Source: Artocarpus heterophyllus (lineage: Eukaryota; Streptophyta; Magnoliopsida; Rosales; Moraceae). From it: a stretch of 64,000 nt of DNA. The notes beneath the pieces are model-generated. The model saw only the letters and a program-made list of their open reading frames with translations. It was not told the DNA's origin and searched no databases. The stretch covers positions 42,543,779 to 42,607,778 of the forward strand of contig CM046354.1 of the NCBI GenBank assembly GCA_025403435.1. Reading direction: 5' to 3'. The translations under genes and the position numbers were made by a program. This document shows positions 46,761 to 57,997 of this stretch, piece after piece (within the stretch, counting starts at the first letter, position 1; each line of letters starts with the position of its first letter).

Positions 46761-47457
46761 AAATAATAAATAGTAAATATTCAATTAAAGTTAATTTCAC
46801 AAATTATATACATACCCACCTATATATATTATAATAATAAAACAAAAACATCACCCATCATAAAACAAATTACAGATACCCATTATAAAACAAATAAATC
46901 ATACCCACGGTCTACAATACAATAATCATGGAATAAACAACAAAATCAACAACTAGTTATCAATTTCGGATTAATTATACAACAAAATCAGCAACAATTT
47001 ATTAATTTCTAACAAAAACTTACAATTTGGAATGAGATTAAGGAGTGTGGAGGAGGAGAGGGACAACGGCAGTTGATTTGAAGAGGTCTATGTTTGTATT
47101 TGAGAAGTGAGTTTTTTAATTGTGTTTGATTGTCGAGGTGAGAAAAAGGTGTTTAATGTGAGCTACCAAGACAGTTTTTTAAAAAACCATCGTGGAATGA
47201 GATGGACCTACCACGGCGGCCCTTCCACAATGGTTTTTGTCTTCACGGGCTTAACTTGCCACGTTTTTTTCCCCTTACCACGATCGTTTTTGGGAAACGG
47301 TCGTTAAATGAAGATCGTATAAACAAAAATTTGTTGTCGTGTATATATTTTACTCATATTGTTGTCCTCGAGTTATATTTAATATTTTTAGTTTTTGTTC
47401 ATGTTGTATATGCTATGTAATAGAGAAATCAATGCGTTAACTATGTAACTTAGGAAT

Positions 47458-47702
47458 GTTACCAACAATAGAACTTCCTTAGTTGGCCTTAATAGAGAAA
47501 TCATTGTTGAATGTTACCAATAATAGGACTTACTTAGCTGGCCTCATAACCTTTAATTATCTGTAAACAATTCTTTTGATTTGTAATTATAATAATAGAT
47601 TAGTTCTTAGTGTTTATATTGTAATTCATCAATCAATATAGTTTGCAAAAGCCATTCACAAATTCTCTCTACTGCAATTTCTATTTACTGTCATTTCCCT
47701 TA
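47458..47702 (+). repeat. Candidate short copia 5' LTR with an internal ~55-bp duplication
   Basis: The region ends just before the primer-binding-site-like TGGTATCAGA and starts TGTTACCAACAATAG. The word AATGTTACCAA(C/T)AATAG(A/G)ACTT occurs at about 47456 and again at 47511, so the exact start is uncertain. The 3' partner was not found. Confidence 0.45.
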
Positions 47703-47703
47703 A

Positions 47704-47713
47704 TGGTATCAGA
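47704..47713 (+). promoter_or_regulatory. Primer-binding site of the short-LTR copia remnant
   Basis: TGGTATCAGA directly upstream of the gag remnant. Confidence 0.6.
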
Positions 47714-48846
47714 TCACACACTCCCACATGTTTGTCAGCCTTCCTCACACCCACCAATAGCCGACACGCACAGCCTCTCTCCTACTACCTCTTCTCCTCA
47801 ACAACCAACACCAATAACCGTCATGCAATTATCAATTCTCATGAATCTAATAACACCGTTATTGCAATTAACATTGCCACCCAAACACCATCAAAAATTA
47901 CTTCCCACAAATTATATATCTTGGAAATTCCAAATCCATACCCTTCTCATAGGTTTTGATCTTCTTGGCTTTATTGACGAAACTAGACCATGTCCTATAC
48001 CAAATCTTGTCTACTCCTTTTGGATTAGACAAGGTAATCTCAGTCTCAACGCCATAGCCAGATCACTTGCACCCAATTTCATTCCCTTTATAGCTATAAG
48101 AACATCCCTTGAAGCCTGGGCTACCTTTGCTAATACTATGGCCGACCTTCTCGTGGACGTGTTAGCCAATTAAAAGAACACCTACGTGCTCTTGCCAAAG
48201 GCACCCAATTAGTCACTAAATATCTTTGAACCATCAAATCAATTACCAATGATATCGCCATGCTCAATTCTCCAATCAATCATGAGGATCTCATTCTCAA
48301 GATCTTAAGTGGCCTTGATGACGATTACAAGTTCTTTGTGATGCCATCCATGTACGTGAAACAACTATCAATTTGACGAGCTACATAAAAAGTTGATCAA
48401 TGGCGTGGCCTATTAACAACTCGAAGCAAGCAAAAATTCTTGTCTCCCTGCAAGTGTAAACCCAGCTTACAAACCACCCAATCCTCATGGAAACAACCTG
48501 ACCACCCTCCAACCGCCCATAATCCTATTCTACTATCCAGCCCCATCTAACTACCATCCACACCATAACCCAGCCATCTCGCCTTACCCATATTCTCCTT
48601 GCTGAATGCCAATTATGTGGACAATAAGGCCATTCCGCAAAACGTTGCAGCACCTATTGCTATTCCCTTTGGGACCCCACCGAAACCAACCACGAAAACA
48701 ATCTATGACCACCCCAAGCTTAATATGCCACCCCACCCACTCCGTCTCCTACCAATTGGCTCCATGATACCAGCACTTCTCACCATGTCACTTCCGATCT
48801 CTAAATTCTTTCCCTTCATACAACTCAAATCCCCTCACCTTAAGTT
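47714..48846 (+). pseudogene. Gag-protease remnant of a short-LTR copia element (Ale/Retrofit-like)
   Basis: Gag reads KLLPTNYISWKFQIHTLLIGFDLLGF near 47905-47970. After a frame change near 48155 it continues RGRVSQLKEHLRALAKGTQ and DLILKILSGLDDDYKF. A CCHC knuckle at 48607-48648 reads CQLCGQ-stop-GHSAKRC. A protease start resembling WLHDTSTSHHVTSDL follows near 48760-48800, with DSGAS now DTSTS. The rest of pol is missing. The Ale-like call rests on the YLSWK...LLIG...LLGFIDG pattern. Dead. Confidence 0.75.
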
Positions 48847-50344
48847 CAAAAAAGAAAAAAAAATGCTATAAAATAGAAAATACTCCAATAAATATTTTGT
48901 CCAACTTTTTTCTCACTTTGCTTCCTAAACATATAGTTTTGAATACATAAAAGCTTTAAAATCTTGAGTATGCAGTTAATTTTTATTTTAATCCTACCTG
49001 TTTTAATCTATACGTATATATATAAAAGTGAAAATAGCTATTTCCATATTGCTCCATTTGTCTCTTCAATATTGCTCTACATGTCTTTCTTACACCCACT
49101 TTTTTCTTTGCTTGCTTTTGTCTTTTTTTTCCTTTTTATTTCTTTAGTTTTTTCTTTCCATTTTTCCTTATAATCTTATTTTTCTTTCTTTACTTGTTAT
49201 TTTTTTTACCAAACTAAATATGCACATGCATAGCACATGTCTTGAACTAGCTAAACTTTAAAAATCAAATTAAATTCAATCTTGTGTGTCGTCTATTTGG
49301 AGAAGGGAGCCAAATAAAAAATGTACATAGACTTAAACCGGTATAAAAAAAGAGAAATTTTACTATCCTTTTAAAAATTGTATTTATTCATGCCACATTT
49401 CAAAAAATTTATGTCTCAACACCCTTTTAAAAATAATTGATCTAAGTTGTTTAAAACTTTTTTTCCTTGCCAATTCAAGTAGATAAATTCTAACGCTTAC
49501 TTAAGTCTCTTTTCCTTTTTCTATCTCATCTACTACAATAGTTTTTAGTGGCATAATAAGTTTTGAACATGTATGGTATTTACAAAAGCTAAGTTTCAAA
49601 ATGTGGCATTTATGAAAATTCTAAAGAAAAATATGTAAAGGCTATTATGAGAGTTACGCTATTAGTTTGGGTTGGTATGGTACTCTCTTGATGTTGAATT
49701 ATTTAAAACTACCAGATTTTAACAATTTTTCTAATTTTCATTTTTTTTCTTTTTATAAGATTTGAAGTAATTAACTGAAGGTTTAAAATACATTTAGGGT
49801 TTATACATATTATTATTAAAATTCTTGTTTACTTTAATTTGTGCTTTCTTGGAAAAAAAAATAGACTCAATACCACTTAAAAGTCTTCTTATTTAGTTAT
49901 TTTATTTGTATATAAGAAGTAGTTGATGCCACGTTGTAGACGTTGGATCCGCAATTAAGCTTAATCAAATTAGAATTTTGTTAACAAACAAATTAAGAAT
50001 GTTTTGGACCTTGATCACTGTTATCAAATCTAAGTAGGCTTCTAAACTCAAATTCAGACAAATATAGCATCAATCAGAGATAGTGATAGAATAATTTAAC
50101 ATAATCAGAAGCTAAAATATTAAATAGAATATCACACAATGATTTATAGTGGTTTATTCAATTTAAGCTACATCTACTATTGAAGTCTCTTCACTATGTT
50201 GGGAATCCAATATAATTGCAATCTAGATGATTATAATGGAATGGGATATATGTCAAATGGCTATTGGATTCATGTTTTAGACTACCTCAACTAGGGTAAC
50301 TATTTACTTTAGTAAGCTGTAACTCCTATTTGTATTACTTGAAT
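48847..50344. other. AT-rich intergenic stretch
   Basis: Poly(T)-rich and AT-rich DNA. No coding sequence, RNA gene or repeat border could be assigned. Confidence 0.5.
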
Positions 50345-51278
50345 TAGTCGCTTAGGCGACAGTTAATTGACAACAGTTTCTTGGAAAACTATCGTCATAA
50401 ATGATACGACATTTATTTTATTACTAATAAATGTCGTGTACATTAGACGACGATTTTAAAAACATCGTCTAATGTATTACTTATGACAACAATTTTAAAG
50501 AAACTGCCGCCTAATGTGCTTCAAGAATCGCGCCTATTTGAAAAACAAAACCTAATAGTACCTTTTTCTCTTTGATTCCTATAGTCATAACCTCTCTCTC
50601 TCTCTCTTCAAGTGCTTTCATCATCCTCACTCTCTCTCTTGTTGTCCTCTCTTATGCTTATGCCACCGATGTCCTCCTTCTCTCTCTTATCATCCTCTGC
50701 TTCACTTCTCCACAACTATAGCCATAGAATCCCATCACTCCATAGCTGTCACCATTGTTTCATCACCAGTTGTCACCCCCGTAGCCATCAATGTCATTTG
50801 GTAATTATTTTTTCATTTGTATTTATTTGTTGTTTGATTTCTATTTATTGTTATTTTTTCATTTGTATTTAATTTTTAGTAGTTTTAGTAAATTGTTTCT
50901 ATGTTAATTTCAAGTTATTAGTTTTAATTTTTGTGTTAGTTGTAGTCTTAATATTATTAGTTTTATATTTTAGTTTAAGTTTTATATGTTATTTTTAGCA
51001 TTATTATATGTTTGTTTAGATATACATATTTGTTGTTTTAATTTGTTAGTTTTAGTTTTATATGTTAGTTTCAGTTTTATTATATTTTTATTTTTTTACA
51101 TATATTTTGGTTTTACATGTTGGTTTTAATATGTTACTTTTAGTTTTATACGTTAGTTTTAGTGTTATTATATTTTAGTTTTATATATATGTTGGTTTTA
51201 TATGCTAGTTTTTATATGTTAGTTTTAGCAATTGTTAATTTAATTATTTTAATAAATGTTATTGCTTAGGAATTCAAT

Positions 51279-52300
51279 ATGTCGAACAACGAATTAGTGG
51301 CTATGGAGGAGGAAATGACTAGAAAATAGGATGGTTATAAGCTCTAGAATAGGAGGCCATTTAATCCAGATTGAATGGAAAAAAAGAGCAATTTTGATGA
51401 AACATGTGCCAAGGTTGGGATCAAAAGGTATAAATATACAAGTTGAGTTTGATGATACAAATCAAAGTACTTAGAAAAAAAAAAAAAGAGAGGATGAGCT
51501 TCAAAGTTATATTAGAGTTTTAGTTCAAAAGTATGTTTGGTAACAACAAAGGATTAGAGAGATAAACCAACAAGGACAACATGGAACATGTTTGGCAAGG
51601 TATTGTTGTATCCTTCACTGTTCCGAATACCATGAGGAAGAAGTTGATGACATGTCTTTGGGCTTAACCTAAAGAAGGCTTTCATTGAAGGCTACGAAGA
51701 TGATCCCAATGTCTTTAGGCTCCCTGCAAAAGTAATTAAAAATCATGCTTCTATTAGTTGGGCCCAATAAAGGGACTTTGTAAAATGAAAACTTAGTGAA
51801 GAGTAAAGGGAGCTGTCAATAAATGCAAAAAAGAGAGGATTTGAATTTGATCTCGAGCATTTGTAGGCTCGTTCATGATATATAATAGCGGTGTGCGAAG
51901 GGGTAAGTAACATTTGTTTATTTCATTTATATAAACTTTGTAATCTTTTTTCAAAATTTAAATAACATCACCTTTTAATATAGATGAGAATACACAACAC
52001 CATTATACCTTCTCCTTGTCACATTATTTGGATGTTTATACGACAAAAGAAGGATGGAACATTTAAAAATCCAAGAGACAAAGAGATTGGCCTCTAAATT
52101 GTAAGTTACTTAATGTTTTTAAATTTTAGTATTTCAAATTTTGTATTTATCATGGTTGATTTTAACTTGTATTAATTTCGTACTTAATAAAATAGAATGA
52201 TTGTGACAAGCAAGACTCCCAAGGCATGTTATAATGTTAGGGGATGGCTAATGTATTGATGACCGCATTAGGCAATCATGAACATTTGGGACAGGTATGT
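51279..52300 (+). pseudogene. Plant En/Spm-type transposase remnant
   Basis: From ATG 51279 (MSNNELVAMEEEMTRK). Across several frames it gives KHVPRLGSKGINIQVEFDD, DELQSYIRVLVQKYVW, then (51985-52300) IIWMFIRQKKDGTF, TSKTPKACYNVRGWL and ALGNHEHLGQ. These follow the order of the plant transposase family often fused or adjacent to Ulp1 in CACTA elements (SYIGVLVR..., LW...R.KKDG, ALG..EH.GRVRG). Intron-like gaps and many stops are present. Family call from memory of the pattern. Confidence 0.65.
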
Positions 52301-52334
52301 ATTCAATCTTAGTTTGTGAATGATTCCCAATATT

Positions 52335-52850
52335 CTTATTCCACTTGATGCTCAAAGTCCAACACAAAGTTGATCGAGTTGCGTAAGAACTTGGAAATTA
52401 TGGAGTCTAAGTTTTTCTAGTGGGAGGAGGCTATGAGAAGTCAAACTCAAGGGAATTTCTCCTCCTACATGAAAGAAAATGCAGAGGCTATAGTAGAATA
52501 ATATACAAGTGCAAAAACAAGCTGCACAGCTCATATTGTGCCAACACCACTAATAAAGCCGTCCTCATTGAGTCTTGATAAGGGTGAAACATGCCTTCTT
52601 CTAACACCATCAACAATCAAGGAAGATGGTGTTATGCATTTCACAGTCATTGTAGGCAAGAAGGGCATGGATGGATACTTTGTGCTTCATTATAGGAAAA
52701 TTAGAGAAGGTAATATGCATGTTATAATTAATACATGTTATGTAAGGGACACATCTTTTCCTTTCCTAAATTGAGGAAAACAAGGTCCTAAGCAATGCGC
52801 TCAGAGGGCTTGTTGCTTGGCCCAAAGCAAGGATTCAAATTAGGTCGTTA
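52335..52850 (+). pseudogene. Transposase C-terminal / linker remnant
   Basis: Gives ELRKNLEIMESKFF and QGNFSSYMKEN (helical linker). Then comes a stretch near 52540-52700 and ALRGLVAWPKARIQIRS near 52795-52845. The last resembles the ALGTFVAWPK motif that follows the transposase in plant CACTA proteins. Broken by stops. Confidence 0.5.
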
Positions 52851-53417
52851 AGTCAAATAAGTAACTGTTCTACTGAGCAACTCCATCATCTAGGCAAAGA
52901 GCCTATGGTGCCTATCGAAAAGCCAATCAAGGGAGGTCATGCAAAGAAAGCAAGGGGAAAATGAAACAATAAATGGAGGATGTAATGGAGGTGACACAAC
53001 TGACAAATGATGTATGGCAAGAATACCTTCAACTATGGCAAGTCTATATAGTTATTCAAAGAATTCCATAGTCGTGTCTAGTATAGTTACAATTATACTA
53101 TATTTTGATATCACCTAAAGCAATAATAGACCCCCATAACTCACCGCCAAGTACATTAATTGGTTTGCGAACTTCACTCAAATTAGTATTTCATGTATCA
53201 TGGCTTACATGAGGTATCTACACTTTTCGTTAATTGAAAACAATATGGTCTTTTTTTTTTTTTTACTTTTTACTTGTTACTTATTGCCATCTAACAATTG
53301 TTTCTTATATGCAGTTTCTTATGAAACTACTTCTATACCAATAATTTACTTGCCACATATTGCCTACGTCATGTCTTATGTGCCAGGTAATGCTAAGCTC
53401 CCAATGAAGATCAAGCA

Positions 53418-54029
53418 ATGATTCTTTGTGACTTTTTGGAGAAGGGAGCTGCTAACAGATGTTATTTCACACCATATAATGATAGCAGTCATTGGATTTT
53501 GGCCCTTATTACTCCCCAAAAAGAGAGGATTTTATGGTTCAATCCATTTGGTCACGGAGTATGCCCGACTTCAATTGATAACATTGTAAGTGTTTTCCTG
53601 TGTCTCATGTAATTTGTTATTGCTAGTTTATAACATCTATGCTTTGATTGCTTACATTTTGATGAATTGTATTTAGGGCCTTAAATGCAAGAAAGTAGAA
53701 AACAAAAACTAAGCTCGTCTTCAATCCGTCAAATGGATATACTAGATTTCTATTTCCAAATAAGGTAAGTATCCAACAATAGATATATTATAATTGTTGA
53801 ATTGCAATTGAAAATGCATTAATTGTTATTTAAAGTAATATATTCTTAACACCTTTTTTAGGATATACCCAAGCAAGAAGGAGATAAAGAATGTGGACAT
53901 TTTGTTCTCAAGTACATGAGAGATATAATTATGGATAGAGGATCACTAGCTATGGCAAGGCAAGACTTTTATACCAATGAGCATTTGAGTGAGGTGATAG
54001 ATGAGAGAATATGTAAAGCAATTCATTAG
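53418..54029 (+). pseudogene. Ulp1-like (C48 family) cysteine peptidase remnant
   Basis: The first part (53418-53612) gives LEKGAANRCYFTPYNDSSHW, with the catalytic His of the SHW motif, and ILWFNPFGHGV, where the usual Asp of the D-P/S-L turn is Asn. After an intron-like gap with a TTTTTTAG acceptor near 53862, the second part gives QEGDKECGHFVLKYMRDIIMDRGSL with the catalytic Cys (ECG) and ends ICKAIH-stop at 54027-54029. Such SUMO-protease-like domains are common in plant CACTA and Mutator-like transposons; the role is uncertain. It lies downstream of the transposase remnant in the same strand. Confidence 0.7.
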
Positions 54030-54384
54030 TTGAATTTTATACCTTGTTATTGTTATATTTTGTTATGCTTTATTTTAATGAATTATTGTTAATTTATGTC
54101 GTCAATGAATTGTGAAGCCAATGAAAACAAATTGAAAGGCTACCCATAGGCAAAGAAACTATAAGCTATAATTTTTTGTCTAGGACAACATTTGACAATG
54201 GTTTTTGCCATTCAATTTGTTTTTATTGACCTTACAATTCACTAACGACATAAATTAAGAATGGCTTATTAAAATAAAACATAACAATTGTTAACAATTT
54301 GTTTTCCCGTCTCAAGATTAGATGATTTCTATGACTGTCGTCTAATCTTTAGATGATGGTAGCAGTGTCAGGCGTGTATAAGTC

Positions 54385-54466
54385 TATCATTGTTAGACAA
54401 ATTAAGCACATCAGCTACAACGATTATATCATTGTTAGAGAAATTGAGCACATTGGCTACAACGAT
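54385..54466 (+). repeat. Two-copy 42-bp tandem repeat
   Basis: TATCATTGTTAGA(C/G)AAATT...CTACAACGAT at 54385-54424 and 54427-54466, with about four differences. It lies just outside the CACTA-like right end. Confidence 0.8.
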
Positions 54467-54479
54467 TAAAGATTCAACC

Positions 54480-54678
54480 ACGAAATCATCTGATTAGTAT
54501 GGATGGAGTCGGTCTCAATCACATAAAGCGGGCACATCAAGCAGTAGGTAACCGTTACTATAGCTGGGCTTGTTACACTCAGTACACAACTTGGGTTGTT
54601 TATTCATCTAGTCGTAGAACTAGGCCATTAATTTGGACCTTTCCAAATTAGACCCCAACAGTCCGCTCCCACCTCCTT
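54480..54678 (-). repeat. Possible copia polypurine tract and 3' LTR start on the minus strand
   Basis: The minus strand reads AGGTGGGAGCGGAC (54661-54674) and then TGTTGGGGTCTAATTTGG from 54660 leftwards, which looks like a copia PPT plus LTR start. No partner LTR or coding sequence is in the window, so this is weak. Confidence 0.3.
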
Positions 54679-55384
54679 AGTTGATTTGATTGACTATGTG
54701 ATGCATAGAATTCTTACATACTCATTGACTAATGCATTGCATGATTTTATAATGATATATGTATGATTTATATGTTCATTATTTATTTAAAATGTATCAT
54801 CGCATTGATTGTGTGCATTAAATTTATATCATCTATAATGTATTGTAATATGACAAGTTTCTCTAAGGTAGATCCAGTAAGTGCTACGATGGAAAGAAAG
54901 TTGTAATAATGATGTTTAGGGATTACAATGGATTCAATGGATAAAGGAGCTCAATTATACCTATAAGGTACAAAATTGGGGGAAAACGGTCACTTTTGGC
55001 CTAAATGGAGAGTTTTAGTAGAAGTTTTGTTAACAAAAAGGATCCATCAATGATGTAAGATTTCTTATGATGATGATGTATAGCTATGAAAACAATAATG
55101 AGTGGTGGATGTGAGTTTCACGCAAGAATGTATTATTCTATGTTTGATAATTTATAGAAGAGTTCTAAAGAAAGAGATAAAGTTTTGATAACAAACGGTT
55201 AAGAATTCAAAGATGAAGTTTGTAGTGTACCGAAATTTTGGTGTGAGCTATGCACCAAATTTGGTGGGCAAAATGATTAGCCACGACATAATTAGTACTT
55301 AAGCTTTTGTGTGACTGTTTAACACCTTATTAAAGAGTTGTGACTATGCTGAAATAGGGACCCTAAGCTAGCCAAGGTAAAGCC
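54679..55384. other. AT-rich spacer
   Basis: No gene or repeat recognised. Confidence 0.5.
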
Positions 55385-55709
55385 ATGTCATGTACACCAA
55401 ACCGGGTAGTGATGTGGCAAATTAATTAAGTTAATTAAATTGAACCTTTAATAAAAATTACCAATTAAATAATTTAGAGTTATTTAAAAATGTGACAATT
55501 TAAACCCCTTTTTAAAACAAGTTAATAAAATAAAGTAACAAAGACAAATAAATACAAGTAAATACAAGTCGGGCCCCACCGGACCCATATTTGTGCACAC
55601 ACATAATATCGACAATAACATATTACAACCACAGTCTCATACGAGAAATAAAATTTAAATATGACATGCCTTGAATGAAGAAAAGTAATTAATCTTAAAA
55701 CTAGGGATC
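55385..55709 (-). repeat. Inverted gypsy LTR end fragment, broken by Gypsy-E
   Basis: The minus strand follows the last third of the chromodomain-gypsy LTR: CAAGGCATGT, GACTGTGGTTGTAATA, TGTGTGTGCACAA, and the end AATTTGCCACATCAC. No primer-binding site follows. It stops exactly at the Gypsy-E LTR start, so Gypsy-E inserted into it and the remainder should lie beyond the window. Confidence 0.75.
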
Positions 55710-57892
55710 TGTAACGCCCCAGAATTTATTCAATGCTGATGTAATATAAATGATGAATTAGTGTGCCATAATTAATGTTTTAACATTAATTAGATTATTT
55801 GGTTGGATTTTGAATTTTTGGTTGTTTTGTTAATTTGTTGAATCCAAATGATTTCTTATTGTTTTAAATTGATGTTTTGAGTTTTAAAACACAATAATTT
55901 GTAAAATGTTAAAAATACTCCGTTTTACAAAACCGTGGGCGGCACATGGTTTTCGCACAGTAAAACCACCCACCGATTTTCTCTATTTATTCTCTCTCTT
56001 CCTCCTCTCTCCTCACTCTCCCGATTTCACTCTCTCTCTCTCTCTCTCTTGATCTTTCTCGGCAACCCCCTCTCTCTATCTCTCTCAAAATTTTGAAACC
56101 CAATTGCAAATCCAAGCTTCGGGTTAGCAAGGAGGAAGCTCGGGGATGTGATTTGGCAGCCGAGAACGCAGATTGAAGCTTCGATTCGAGGTTAGTTTTG
56201 AAATTTCTAAACTTTTTCCAAAATTTTCAATTTTGTGCATTTTTGAAATCTAGGTTTGTTTAAGCTTAGAAAACCTTGGATTTGAGTTAAATGAACTTAG
56301 AACAACTAGAATCTAAGCTTAGATTGAAGAAAAACGGATTGAATTCAAGATTTTTCATTTTTCTCCCTATTTTTACATTTTTGGATTTTTGAGTTTAAAT
56401 CTTGCTTAAATGAGTCCAAACATGTTCTAGTATGTTTTTCTATCAACTATGATTATTTTCTATGCCTGGGATTTGAGAAAAAACAGGTTAGAATCAAGAT
56501 TTGAATTTTGGGGATCGAGAAACCCATGGCTGGGATTTCTGGGTTTTCCCAGTTCGGTAGGCCGAACTACTTGTTCGGCAGGCCGAAATAGGGATCGGCA
56601 AGCCGGTGTTCTTTCGTCCGGCAGGCCGAACCTGGGGAAATGACCGGCCGACTGGACCTGGCTTCCGACAGGCCGAACTATACAGTTCGGCCGGCCGAAG
56701 CAGGGAGTCCGGCAGGCCGACCGAGGTATAGAAAATTTTATGATTTTCACCCGTTTTCACTGTTTTGAACCCTAATTTAAATCCCAACCTTATAGAATGA
56801 TTTTAAAGATACAAATGGCACGCTAGGACATCATGAAATGATTTAGTAACATAGAATGTCTTGAACTAGATATTGATCGACTTAGTTTGTATCTAGGATC
56901 GTTCGTGGTTCTGCGGAGCTAACGTATAGTGGACCGGGATTACGGTGTGGGGCACCGACACGAGTATTGAGGTAGGACTTCTACCCCATTTCTTCGGTAG
57001 CCTGGTTTTGAAATGATTTGGCTTTGAAAAGGATTTCTATTAAAGTGTTTTCAATGGTTGTTTAAAAAATGTATTTATCGGTTATATTTTAATATACCGT
57101 GAACTGAAATGAACTTCATAATGAATGTAAATGACAACACTCGGTAATTAGGTTTGAACGATAATGATATTAAAAATGTAGGCATGATGCCATATTAGAG
57201 ATCGGGTCGTGTAGCAATCGACCTTGGGGGCAGGTCCCGAAACCCAGCTGGGCCACTACGGTGGTGATATTATTATGGTTTGCCTAGGAAAAGAAACTGA
57301 TATTTTTGGTTGTCCAAGTAAACTGTTCTGGGTAAGAACGGCTTTACTCAAATTTATTCATTTGTTTATTTATTTATTCATTTAAGGTTTCTCTTAAATG
57401 ACTCATGAATAATGACCTGTTTCTTTAAATTAAATTATTTTATAAAACTTAGTCCTACTGAGCCTTTCGCTCACGTTTTATTTGTTTTAAATTTCCCCCT
57501 CTAGGTGGTTTCCCATTTAGGTTTGGAGAGGATTCTTCTGACCGAACTCAGGAGCAATAGAAGAATTAATTTATATTTTGTATCATTTAATCAAGGCATG
57601 TAAGATTTTAACTTTATTTGTATCTGGACTGTGATTGTATTTATGATATTGTCAGTACCATGTGTGTGCATAAGTTGTGGGTTGTGGAACCCATACTCGC
57701 GGCTTTATTATTTTAATATTTATTCATTTAATGTTTTAAATTGTCTAATGTATATGAACTCTTTACAAAGTGTTTTAATGACTCCCACCTTTTATACTTA
57801 ATTCAACCCCTTAAACTTGGATTTTAATTAAATTCTCTTTTAATTAATTTAGATAATCTGCCACGTCACCTCCCGTACTCCGGGGCATGATA
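55710..57892 (+). repeat. Gypsy-E 5' LTR (2,183 bp)
   Basis: TGTAACGCCCCAG to CGGGGCATGATA (the usual end GTGACA has decayed). Landmarks as in Gypsy-B: TATA region near 55981, CT-rich tract, GATTCGAG|GTTAG at 56190/56191, motif array, and TGAGCCTTTCGCTCA near 57460. Confidence 0.94.
56553..56726 (+). repeat. TTCGGCAGGCCGAA-type array in the Gypsy-E LTR
   Basis: About nine copies (TTCGGTAGGCCGAAC, TTCGGCAGGCCGAAA, GTCCGGCAGGCCGAAC and others), ending GGCAGGCCGACCGAGG. Confidence 0.92.
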
Positions 57893-57895
57893 GAA

Positions 57896-57907
57896 TGGTA
57901 TCAGAGC
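57896..57907 (+). promoter_or_regulatory. Gypsy-E primer-binding site
   Basis: TGGTATCAGAGC, three bases after the LTR. Confidence 0.95.
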
Positions 57908-57997
57908 TCAAGGTTATGAACCTTGAGAATTGTGCACACATAGGTTTGACAATGAAATACCTCTGACAGTCCAAATTTTGTTTTCTGAAGTGAGAGA

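Larger units (their letters stand above)
44255..47341. mobile_element. Non-autonomous CACTA-like DNA transposon (3.1 kb)
   Basis: The left end CACTACTACAGA pairs with the right end, whose reverse complement is CACGACAACAAA (9 of 12 match). It is flanked by the 3-bp duplication TAT (44252-44254 and 47342-47344), as expected for CACTA transposases. Both subterminal regions are packed with copies of CTTCCACGACGGTTT and its complement. There is no transposase. The interior is a minisatellite, a G-run tract and AT-rich DNA. A CACTA assignment is likely but the termini are imperfect. Confidence 0.65.
50345..54367 (+). mobile_element. Decayed CACTA-like element with transposase and Ulp1-like remnants
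   Basis: Subterminal inverted words ATTAGACGACGATTTT / ATCGTCGTCTAATG stand at 50440-50515, and GACTGTCGTCTAATC at 54334-54348. The right end, reversed, reads CACTGCTACCATC (54355-54367), a CACTA-type terminus. The left end near the hairpin GTCGCTTAGGCGAC (50349-50362) has no clear CACTA end and no matching TSD. The coding region between fits plant En/Spm-type transposons. Borders are approximate. Confidence 0.6.

Noticed and set aside
50612..50872. 86-aa Ser/Leu-rich ORF
   Set aside because: Built on a CTCTCT tract in the untranslated part of the CACTA-like element; looks low-complexity.
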